A stretch of 64,000 nucleotides of DNA, from NCBI GenBank assembly GCA_037625715.1, contig JASJHQ010000035.1, positions 65,239 to 129,238 on the forward strand, given 5' to 3'. The translations under genes and the position numbers were made by a program. The notes under the pieces were generated by a model that saw only the letters and a list, made by a program, of their open reading frames with translations, was not told the origin of the DNA and searched no databases. Position 1 is the first letter of the stretch, and every line of letters begins with the position of its first letter. Below, one piece after another: positions 51,504 to 59,466 of this stretch. Source of the stretch: JABAYQ01 sp018608925. GTDB lineage: Bacteria; Bacteroidota; Bacteroidia; Flavobacteriales; UBA7312.

Positions 51504-53170
51504 TGATTAATAGTTTATATATAAAAAACTATGCCTTAATTAAGGAACTAAATATCAATTTTAGTGATGGGTTTACTTCTATTACAGGAGAAACGGGTGC
51601 TGGAAAATCAATATTTGTTGGTGCTCTGTCATTAATTTTAGGAGAACGATCTGGTTCTTCTCTACATCTTGATTCTAACGAAAAATGTATCGTTGAAGGA
51701 GTATTCGATATTTCTAAGTATGATCTAGCTTCATTTTTTGATAAAAATGAATTAGACTTCAGTAATACAACTGTTTTAAGAAGAGAAATAAACTCAAGTG
51801 GCAGAAGTAGGTCGTTTATAAATGATACTCCTGTTAACTTAATGCAGATGAAAGAATTGGGTGTTCAACTGTTTGATATTCATTCTCAAAATCAGAGTCA
51901 CCAGATAAATAAGAAATCGTATCAATTACAAATTTTAGACGCTTATTCTAAAAACATTAAATTAATAGAGGAGTATAAAGCCTCTTTTAAAGTTTTTGTT
52001 TTCAATAAAAAGAAGCTAGATGAATTACTGAACAAAGCCTTAAACTCTCAAACGGATTATAATTACAAACAATTTTTATTTGAAGAATTAGAAACAGCTT
52101 CTTTAAATAGTGGGGACGAACTTAGCTTGATTGAACAAGAGCTAAAGGTTTTGTCTAATAGTGAAGACATCTCAGCTAAAATATCTGAATCTATTAATCT
52201 AGCTGAAGATTCGGAAAATTCGATAACTGATCAGCTTCAAAAGCTCAATAACAATCTTCAATCAATATCACAGCATTCTGACAATATTGAATCTGTTTAT
52301 AAGAGAATAAATAGTTCATTATTAGAGTTAAAAGATTCAGTGCTTGATTTACATTCTCTTTCCCAAAACATTGTTTTCGACCCTGAAAGATTAAGCGTTC
52401 TCAAAAATAGATATGATCTTTTAAGCAATCTGTTAAACAAGCATTCCTTTTTACATCTTAATGATCTAATTGAATTCAAAAACAATTTAGAATTAGATTT
52501 AAACAGTGTTGTAAACTTAAAAGATGAAATTGATCAAGCAAAAAACGACTTAGCTGTTAGCAATAAGGAAGTTGTTTTGTTAGCTGAAAAATTATCTCAA
52601 AAAAGAGTTGTATCTGTTTCTAAGGTCGAATCAATAGTTAAGGATTTGTTGTCTAAACTAGGAATGGAAAATGCAATACTGAAAATAGAATTAAATAAAT
52701 TAGATGCTCCAAACGAAAACGGATTGGATGATATTAAGCTCATGTTTTCAGCAAACAAAGGAATAGAATTAGCTGAGCTTACTAAAGTAGCATCAGGAGG
52801 AGAGATGTCTAGATTGATGTTCTCCATTAAGTCATGTATTGCTAACAACATGAGTCTACCAACTATTTTGTTTGATGAAATTGATACAGGAGTCTCTGGA
52901 GAAATAGCCCACAAAATGGGTGAATTAATGCATCAGTTAGCTCAAAAGTATAATATGCAAGTAATTAGTATTACTCATTTGCCTCAAGTTGCTGCTAGAG
53001 GAAAAAATCAAATGTTTGTAGAGAAGAAAATAGTTGACAACACATCTTACACAAACATCAGAACGCTAAATGGTAATGAAAGGGAAAGTGAAATAGCTAA
53101 AATGCTAAGTGGGAGCGAAGTAACAGATGTTTCCTTAAGTAATGCTAGAGAATTACTATCGACTAAATAA
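51503..53170 (+). CDS. recN: DNA repair protein RecN
   Basis: A 555-residue SMC-like ATPase of double-strand-break repair. Walker A is GETGAGKS (29-36). FDIHSQNQSHQINKK is the RecN-specific motif after the first globular part. The middle (about 160-370) is coiled coil, and the C-terminal half has the signature VASGGEMSRLMFSIK and Walker B ILFDEIDTGVSG, then VISITHLPQVAARG. It shares a TAATG junction with DUF4835. No SOS box can be judged because it is internal to an operon. Confidence 0.95.
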   Translation: MINSLYIKNYALIKELNINFSDGFTSITGETGAGKSIFVGALSLILGERSGSSLHLDSNEKCIVEGVFDISKYDLASFFDKNELDFSNTTVLRREINSSGRSRSFINDTPVNLMQMKELGVQLFDIHSQNQSHQINKKSYQLQILDAYSKNIKLIEEYKASFKVFVFNKKKLDELLNKALNSQTDYNYKQFLFEELETASLNSGDELSLIEQELKVLSNSEDISAKISESINLAEDSENSITDQLQKLNNNLQSISQHSDNIESVYKRINSSLLELKDSVLDLHSLSQNIVFDPERLSVLKNRYDLLSNLLNKHSFLHLNDLIEFKNNLELDLNSVVNLKDEIDQAKNDLAVSNKEVVLLAEKLSQKRVVSVSKVESIVKDLLSKLGMENAILKIELNKLDAPNENGLDDIKLMFSANKGIELAELTKVASGGEMSRLMFSIKSCIANNMSLPTILFDEIDTGVSGEIAHKMGELMHQLAQKYNMQVISITHLPQVAARGKNQMFVEKKIVDNTSYTNIRTLNGNERESEIAKMLSGSEVTDVSLSNARELLSTK

Positions 53171-53175
53171 AAACT

Positions 53176-53183
53176 TATATTTG
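53176..53183 (+). promoter_or_regulatory. -7 element for fabI
   Basis: TATATTTG lies 6 bases after the recN stop and 21 before the ATG at 53205. It shows that fabI has its own promoter and excludes starts inside recN. Confidence 0.6.
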
Positions 53184-53204
53184 TCAAAATTAACTTATAC
53201 AATT

Positions 53205-54020
53205 ATGTCTAATAATTTATTAAAAGGAAAAAAAGGAATCATTTTTGGTGCTTTAGATGAAAAATCTATTGCTTGGAAGGTTGCTGAAAACTGTCATGAG
53301 CAAGGTGCTGAATTCGTTTTGAGTAATGCTCCCATTGCTTTAAGAATGGGAACTATTAATCAACTATCAGAAAAGACAGGCGCAAAGGTTATACCTGCTG
53401 ATGCTACTAATGTAGAAGATTTAGAAAATCTTTTTAAAGAAGCAATGAAAGAGCTTGGTGGTAAGATAGATTTCGTTCTTCATTCGATCGGAATGTCAGT
53501 AAACGTTAGGAAAGGCCGTCATTACACCGATCAAAATTATGATTTCACGATTAAAGGTCTTGATGTTTCATCTATTTCGTTTCATAAGGTAATGCAAGTA
53601 GCATGGAAACTAGAAGCTATTAATGATTACGGCTCTATTTTAGCTTTGTCTTATATAGCTGCTCAGAGAACATTTCCTGATTATAATGACATGGCTGATA
53701 ACAAGTCTTTCTTAGAATCTATTGCAAGAAGTTTCGGATATCACTTTGGTGTAAGAAATAAGGTTAGGGTAAACACTATATCGCAATCTCCAACAATGAC
53801 TACAGCTGGTAGTGGAGTAAAGGGGTTTGATGGCTTTTACAAGTACGCAGATGATATCTCTCCATTGGGTAATGCTAGTGGTGATGACTGTGCAAAATAT
53901 TGTGTTACATTATTTTCTGACTTGACTAAGTCAATTACCATGCAAAATTTATTTCACGATGGTGGGTTTTCTAATACTGGAATAAGTGAAAAAGTAATGA
54001 AAAGCTATACGGACAAATAA
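53205..54020 (+). CDS. fabI: Enoyl-[acyl-carrier-protein] reductase (NADH), FabI type
   Basis: A 271-residue short-chain dehydrogenase that makes the last reduction of fatty-acid elongation. It has the FabI-type dinucleotide region KKGIIFGALDEKSIAWKVAE, FVLHSIGMS, and the catalytic pair Y160 and K167 spaced Y-x6-K as in FabI. RVNTISQSPTMTTAGSGVKGF follows. The sequence is typical of the Bacteroidota FabI. A short open stretch from 53142 is in frame but lies in the end of recN and upstream of the promoter, so the ATG at 53205 is used. Confidence 0.94.
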   Translation: MSNNLLKGKKGIIFGALDEKSIAWKVAENCHEQGAEFVLSNAPIALRMGTINQLSEKTGAKVIPADATNVEDLENLFKEAMKELGGKIDFVLHSIGMSVNVRKGRHYTDQNYDFTIKGLDVSSISFHKVMQVAWKLEAINDYGSILALSYIAAQRTFPDYNDMADNKSFLESIARSFGYHFGVRNKVRVNTISQSPTMTTAGSGVKGFDGFYKYADDISPLGNASGDDCAKYCVTLFSDLTKSITMQNLFHDGGFSNTGISEKVMKSYTDK

Positions 54021-54043
54021 ATATAATTTTCAATTATAAGCAT

Positions 54044-54075
54044 AAAAAAAGGTCCGAAAATTTCGGACCTTTTTT
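54044..54075. terminator. Two-way terminator between fabI and clpC
   Basis: GGTCCGAAA (54051-54059) pairs with TTTCGGACC (54061-54069); the arms nearly touch, so the inner A/T pairs must open to form the loop. Seven A precede it and six T follow, giving a terminator on either strand. The clpC stop is at 54083. Confidence 0.9.
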
Positions 54076-54082
54076 AGTTTAA

Positions 54083-56623
54083 TTATTTAGATTTCTTGGG
54101 TTTCAGTATTTTAACATTTAGACTCATTGTTTTCTCGTCTAATGTTATTTTAACTGTGTCATCTTCTTGCAAATGAGAGTTTATAATCTCTTCTGCTATT
54201 AGATCTTCCAGATACTTTTGAATAGCTCTTTTGAGAGGTCTAGCTCCAAAATGGACATCATAGCCTTTGTCAGCAATAAATGCTTTTGCTTTATCATCAA
54301 TTTTCAAATGATATCCCATATTGTCGACTCTAGAATATAAAGCTTCTAGTTCAATGTCAATAATTTTATGAATATCTTCTTCTTTTAAACTGTTGAATAA
54401 AATTACATCATCAATTCTATTTAAAAACTCAGGAGCAAAGGCTTTTTTAAGAGCTTTTTCAATAACATTTTTACTGTCAGAATCAATAGAATCTTTCTTT
54501 GCTTTTGTAGTAAAACCAACACCTTGACCAAAGTCTTTCAACTGTCTTGAACCAATGTTAGATGTCATTATAATGATAGTATTTTTGAAACTAATTTTTC
54601 TTCCTAAACTATCAGTCATATGACCGTCATCTAATGCTTGTAGTAAAAGATTAAAAACATCAGGATGTGCTTTTTCAACTTCGTCAAACAAAATAATTGA
54701 ATAAGGTTTTCTTCTTACTTTTTCGGTAAGTTGACCTCCTTCTTCATATCCAACATAGCCAGGAGGGGAGCCAATTAATCTAGTGATAGCAAACTTCTCC
54801 ATATATTCACTCATGTCAATTCTAATTAAAGAATCTTTAGTATCAAACATTAGTTGAGCTAATTCTTTAGCTAATTGAGTTTTTCCAACACCAGTAGGTC
54901 CTAAAAAGATAAAGGAGCCAATTGGCTTATTAGGATCTTTTAATCCAACACGATTTCTTCTTATTGCTTTTACAATTTTAGTAACCGCTTCATCCTGACC
55001 AATTACTTTTGCTTGTAAATCAGCTTCCATCTGAACTAATTTCTTAGTTTCTTGTTCAGCAATACGTTGAACAGGAACGCCAGTCATCATAGAAACAACT
55101 TCGGCAACATTGTCTTCCGAAACAGTTTCTTTCTGATTTTTCAGTTCCTCTTCCCAAATGTTTTTAGCTGCAGCAAGATCGTTCTCTATCTGACGTTCGT
55201 GATCTCTAAGTCTAGCAGCTTCTTCAAAACGTTGTTTTTTTACAACTTGGGTTTTTTCCTTTTTTATTTCTTCTAAATCATTTTCTAATTTTAGAATATT
55301 TTTAGGAACATTAATATTTTTAATATGAACTCTAGAACCAGCTTCATCTAAAGCGTCAATAGCTTTATCCGGCAAGTGTCTATCACTCATATATCTATTT
55401 GTTAAAGAAACGCAAGCTTCAAGAGCTTCATCAGTATAAATTACATTATGATGGTCTTCGTACTTTTCTTTAATGTTATGTAGTATCTGAATTGTTTGAT
55501 CTATGGTAGTAGGTTCAACAATTACTTTCTGAAACCTTCTTTCTAAAGCTCCGTCTTTTTCAATGTTCTGACGGTATTCATCAAGAGTAGTAGCTCCAAT
55601 ACATTGAAGCTCACCTCTTGCCAAAGCAGGTTTAAACATATTAGATGCATCTAAAGAACCGGAAGCTCCACCAGCACCTACTATAGTATGTATTTCATCA
55701 ATAAATAAAATGATGTCTAAGTTTGTTTCTAGCTCGTTTAATATAGCTTTCATTCTTTCTTCAAACTGACCTCTATATTTAGTTCCAGCAACCAAAGCAG
55801 CTAGGTCTAATGAGATAATACGTTTGTTGAAAAGAACACGAGATACTTTTCTTTGTACAATTCTTAAAGCAAGTCCTTCTGCTATTGCAGATTTACCAAC
55901 TCCTGGTTCTCCTATAAGAATAGGATTGTTTTTCTTTCTTCTACTTAGTATTTGTGATACCCTTTCTATTTCATCCTCTCTTCCAACAATAGGGTCAAGT
56001 TTATCTTCGCTAGCCATTTTGGTTAAATCTCTTCCAAAGTTGTCTAAAACAGGTGTTTTTGACTTATTTGACTTAGGCCTACTTTGTTTTTGCGAGAAAA
56101 ACTCTTCTGATGAATCTGATTCCTCTTCACCAAACTTAGCTTCAGGACTTGAACTAATATCTTCATTATAGTCTGGTTCTATTTCTGGAAGCATTTGACT
56201 AAATTCTGTTTTAATTATTTCGTAGTCAACATCAAACTGTTGAAGAGATCTTGTAACAACACTGTCTTCATCCTTAAGCATGGATAGTAATAAATGAGCA
56301 GTTCTGATTTCATTACTCTTGAAAATCATTAGCTCTAAATGAGTGAGTTTGATTGCTTTTGCAGCTTGTTTCTTAAGCTCAATATGGTCCGCACTAGAGT
56401 ATTCGCTCTTTTCATTGTTAGAAACAGCGTTTTCAATAATTTTTCTTAATGCAAGTAAGTCAACATTTAGAGCTTTAAGAAGCATAACAGCACTTCCTTT
56501 GCCGTCTCTTAAAATACCTAATAGTAAGTGCTCTGGGCCAATAGCATTATGACCTAATCGTAGAGCTTCTTCTCTGCTGTAACCTAGTACGTCGTTTAGT
56601 CTTGGTGAAAATTTAGCGTCCAT
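54083..56623 (-). CDS. clpC: ATP-dependent Clp protease ATP-binding subunit ClpC
   Basis: An 846-residue AAA+ unfoldase. The double Clp-N domain begins FSPRLNDVLGYSREEALRLGHNAIGPEHLLLGIL. The first ATPase has Walker A GEPGVGKS. A UVR motif sits in the middle region (VVKKQRFEEAARLRDHERQ), which separates ClpC from ClpA and ClpB. The second ATPase has GPTGVGKTQLAKELA and SEYMEKFAITRLIGSPPGYVGY. It feeds unfolded proteins to ClpP, which is not encoded here. It is a single gene; the 196-base gap to gyrA has no exact -7 element that I could find. Confidence 0.96.
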   Translation of the reverse strand: MDAKFSPRLNDVLGYSREEALRLGHNAIGPEHLLLGILRDGKGSAVMLLKALNVDLLALRKIIENAVSNNEKSEYSSADHIELKKQAAKAIKLTHLELMIFKSNEIRTAHLLLSMLKDEDSVVTRSLQQFDVDYEIIKTEFSQMLPEIEPDYNEDISSSPEAKFGEEESDSSEEFFSQKQSRPKSNKSKTPVLDNFGRDLTKMASEDKLDPIVGREDEIERVSQILSRRKKNNPILIGEPGVGKSAIAEGLALRIVQRKVSRVLFNKRIISLDLAALVAGTKYRGQFEERMKAILNELETNLDIILFIDEIHTIVGAGGASGSLDASNMFKPALARGELQCIGATTLDEYRQNIEKDGALERRFQKVIVEPTTIDQTIQILHNIKEKYEDHHNVIYTDEALEACVSLTNRYMSDRHLPDKAIDALDEAGSRVHIKNINVPKNILKLENDLEEIKKEKTQVVKKQRFEEAARLRDHERQIENDLAAAKNIWEEELKNQKETVSEDNVAEVVSMMTGVPVQRIAEQETKKLVQMEADLQAKVIGQDEAVTKIVKAIRRNRVGLKDPNKPIGSFIFLGPTGVGKTQLAKELAQLMFDTKDSLIRIDMSEYMEKFAITRLIGSPPGYVGYEEGGQLTEKVRRKPYSIILFDEVEKAHPDVFNLLLQALDDGHMTDSLGRKISFKNTIIIMTSNIGSRQLKDFGQGVGFTTKAKKDSIDSDSKNVIEKALKKAFAPEFLNRIDDVILFNSLKEEDIHKIIDIELEALYSRVDNMGYHLKIDDKAKAFIADKGYDVHFGARPLKRAIQKYLEDLIAEEIINSHLQEDDTVKITLDEKTMSLNVKILKPKKSK

Positions 56624-56819
56624 ATAGATAGTTTATTTAAGATTAAAACAATAGTTAAATAGTTAAGTAAAATTAACAATTAGATAATACGATAAAGCAT
56701 TTTGTTAGGTTTCATTTATCAACATTAATGATGTTAATAATTAATCTAAAAAATTAGGTTAGTTTTTTTTCATTTGGTTAAATTCGTTGAGTATTTAATA
56801 AAACATAATATAACTATAA

Positions 56820-59372
56820 ATGGCTGAAGGAGAAAAAATTATTGCTATAAATATTGAGGATGAAATGAAGTCAAAGTACATCGATTATTCGATGTCTGTT
56901 ATTGTTTCTAGAGCTCTTCCTGATGTTAGAGATGGGTTAAAACCTGTTCACCGTAGAGTTTTGTTTGGAATGAACGAATTAGGTGTTGCATCAAACAAAG
57001 CTTACAAAAAGTCTGCCCGTATTGTTGGGGAGGTTTTAGGTAAGTTTCACCCACACGGTGACTCCTCTGTATACGATACTATGGTACGTATGGCCCAAGA
57101 ATGGTCTTTGAGATATATGTTGGTAGATGGCCAAGGTAACTTTGGTTCTATTGATGGTGATAGTCCTGCCGCCATGCGTTATACTGAAGCGAGATTAAGA
57201 AAAACTGCTGAAGAATTACTTTCAGATATAGATAAAAATACGGTTGATTATCAATTAAACTTTGATGATGCAATTAAAGAGCCTGTAGTATTGCCAGCTC
57301 GTATTCCTAACTTGTTGTGTAATGGAACGTCTGGTATTGCTGTTGGTATGGCTACAAACATGCCTCCACACAACCTTACTGAGGTGGTAGATGCTACTAT
57401 AGCATACATTAACAATAGAGATATTGACATTGCAGGTTTAATGCAGCATATAAAAGCTCCTGATTTTCCAACAGGTGGAATTATCTACGGATACGATGGT
57501 GTTAAGAGCGCATTCGAAACTGGTAGAGGAAGAGTTGTTATTAGAGCAAAAACTAGTTTTGAAGTAGTAGGAAATAGAGAGGCTATAGTTGTTTCAGAGA
57601 TACCATACATGGTAAATAAAGCTGAAATGATTAAGAAAACTGCAGACTTAGTAAACTCTAAAAGACTAGAGGGTATTCATGATATTCGTGATGAGTCTGA
57701 TAGAAATGGTATGAGAGTTGTTTATGAATTAAAAAGAGATGCAATTCCTAATATTGTTCTTAACAAGCTTTTTAAATATACTCAACTACAGTCCTCATTC
57801 AGTGTAAATAATATTGCACTTGTTAAAGGGCGTCCTGAGCAATTAAACGTAAAAGAAATAATTGGTCATTACGTAGAACACAGACATGAAGTTGTTGTAA
57901 GAAGAACTCAGTTTGAATTAGATCAGGCGGAAAAAAGAGCTCACATATTAGAAGGATTACTTATTGCTTTAGATAATCTTGATGCTGTTATCTCTTTAAT
58001 TAGATCTTCTAAAACTCCTGAAGAAGCTAGAAATGGCTTGATAAAAACATTCTCATTAACCGAAATTCAGGCTAGAGCAATTCTTGATTTAAGATTGCAA
58101 AAACTTACTGGTCTTGAAAGAGACAAGATCAAGGCAGAATTTGATGAACTAATGAAAACAATCGCAGGCTTAAAAGAAATTTTAGGTGATGAAGGTATCA
58201 GAATGGACATTATTAAGTCTGAGCTAAACGAAGTAAAAGAAAAGTTTGGTGACGAAAGAAGATCCGTTATAGAATATGCTGGTGGTGACTTCCGAATTGA
58301 AGATATGATTCCTGATGAAGAGGTAGTTATTACAATATCTCATTTAGGTTACGTTAAAAGAACTAATCTTACCGAATACAAATCTCAAAATAGAGGAGGA
58401 GTAGGAGCAAGAGGGGTTACTACAAGAGATGCTGACTTCTTACAAGAAGTATTTGTTGCTAACAACCATGATTACATGCTATTCTTCACTGAAAAAGGTA
58501 AGTGTTTCTGGTTAAGAGTATTCGAAATTCCTGAAGGTGCTAAAACATCCAAAGGACGAGCTATTCAGAACATGATTAATATTCCTTCTGACGATAGAGT
58601 AATGGCATACATTAACACTAAAGATTTAAAAGATGAAGAATACATCTCAAATCATTACGTAGTAATGTGTACTGTTAAAGGACAAATTAAGAAAACTCCT
58701 TTAGTTTCTTATTCTAAGCCAAGACAAAACGGAATTAACGCAATTACTATTAGAGAAGGCGATCAGTTGCTAGAAGCTAAATTAACTACTGGTAATTCTC
58801 AAATCATGATGGCTGTTAAATCTGGTAAAGCTATCCGATTTGAAGAAGAGAAAGTTAGACCTATGGGTAGAACAGCTTCAGGTGTAAGAGGAGTAACCCT
58901 TGCAAACGATAAAGATGAAGTTGTTGGAATGATTTGTGTTGATGACTTTAACTCTGATGTACTTGTTGTTTCAGAAAACGGATACGGAAAGCGTTCTAGC
59001 ATTGAAGATTACAGAATTACTAATAGAGGAGGTAAGGGTGTTAAAACTATTAACGTTACCGAAAAAACTGGTAATCTTATATCTCTTAAAAATGTTAATG
59101 ATGAAAACGACTTAATGGTTGTTAATAAATCAGGTATAACCATTCGTATTTCTGTTGCTGACCTAAGACAAATGGGAAGAGCGACTCAAGGAGTTAGAAT
59201 TATTAAACTTAGAGGAGAAGATTCGATTGCTGCAGTTGCAAAAGTTCCTGCTTCAACAGAAGAAGAGTCTACTGATGATATTGACACTACTATTGTTTCT
59301 GAAAACAATACTGATATTAGTGAAAATAAAACAGACGTTTCGGATGATAACACACCGGAAACTCAAGAGTAA
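56820..59372 (+). CDS. gyrA: DNA gyrase subunit A
   Basis: An 850-residue type II topoisomerase subunit. The catalytic tyrosine is Y121 in AAMRYTEARL. The quinolone region HPHGDSSVYDTMVRMAQEW keeps serine and aspartate at the positions equal to E. coli S83 and D87 (S82, D86 here), so it looks wild type. The GyrA box region (ITNRGGKGVKTINV and related blades) forms the C-terminal wheel. The last 40 residues are an unusual acidic, asparagine/threonine-rich tail. A terminator follows 28 bases after the stop. Confidence 0.96.
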   Translation: MAEGEKIIAINIEDEMKSKYIDYSMSVIVSRALPDVRDGLKPVHRRVLFGMNELGVASNKAYKKSARIVGEVLGKFHPHGDSSVYDTMVRMAQEWSLRYMLVDGQGNFGSIDGDSPAAMRYTEARLRKTAEELLSDIDKNTVDYQLNFDDAIKEPVVLPARIPNLLCNGTSGIAVGMATNMPPHNLTEVVDATIAYINNRDIDIAGLMQHIKAPDFPTGGIIYGYDGVKSAFETGRGRVVIRAKTSFEVVGNREAIVVSEIPYMVNKAEMIKKTADLVNSKRLEGIHDIRDESDRNGMRVVYELKRDAIPNIVLNKLFKYTQLQSSFSVNNIALVKGRPEQLNVKEIIGHYVEHRHEVVVRRTQFELDQAEKRAHILEGLLIALDNLDAVISLIRSSKTPEEARNGLIKTFSLTEIQARAILDLRLQKLTGLERDKIKAEFDELMKTIAGLKEILGDEGIRMDIIKSELNEVKEKFGDERRSVIEYAGGDFRIEDMIPDEEVVITISHLGYVKRTNLTEYKSQNRGGVGARGVTTRDADFLQEVFVANNHDYMLFFTEKGKCFWLRVFEIPEGAKTSKGRAIQNMINIPSDDRVMAYINTKDLKDEEYISNHYVVMCTVKGQIKKTPLVSYSKPRQNGINAITIREGDQLLEAKLTTGNSQIMMAVKSGKAIRFEEEKVRPMGRTASGVRGVTLANDKDEVVGMICVDDFNSDVLVVSENGYGKRSSIEDYRITNRGGKGVKTINVTEKTGNLISLKNVNDENDLMVVNKSGITIRISVADLRQMGRATQGVRIIKLRGEDSIAAVAKVPASTEEESTDDIDTTIVSENNTDISENKTDVSDDNTPETQE

Positions 59373-59400
59373 ATAACACTGCTTATTTATTTCATTTTTT

Positions 59401-59430
59401 AAAAAGCGACATAGCCTGTCGCTTTTTTTT
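59401..59430 (+). terminator. Intrinsic terminator after gyrA
   Basis: Stem GCGACA/TGTCGC (59406-59411 and 59417-59422, loop TAGCC), flanked by AAAAA and followed by eight T at 59423-59430. The last T is also the first base of a promoter element for the next gene. Confidence 0.9.
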
Positions 59431-59437
59431 ATATTTG
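59430..59437 (+). promoter_or_regulatory. -7 element for the M16 peptidase gene, abutting the gyrA terminator
   Basis: TATATTTG begins on the final T of the gyrA terminator tract and lies 29 bases before the ATG at 59467. The -33 region would fall within the terminator stem, where no TTTG is seen. Confidence 0.5.
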
Positions 59438-59466
59438 CATTTTAAATTTCTAAATATTATCATCTT

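Noticed and set aside
53142..53204. Upstream extension of fabI into recN
   Set aside because: The extension lies partly inside the recN coding end and spans a -7 promoter element; FabI proteins start at the MSNNLLKGKKG position.
55824..56171. 115-codon plus-strand frame inside clpC
   Set aside because: An antisense shadow of the first ATPase domain and linker of clpC; no promoter or family similarity.
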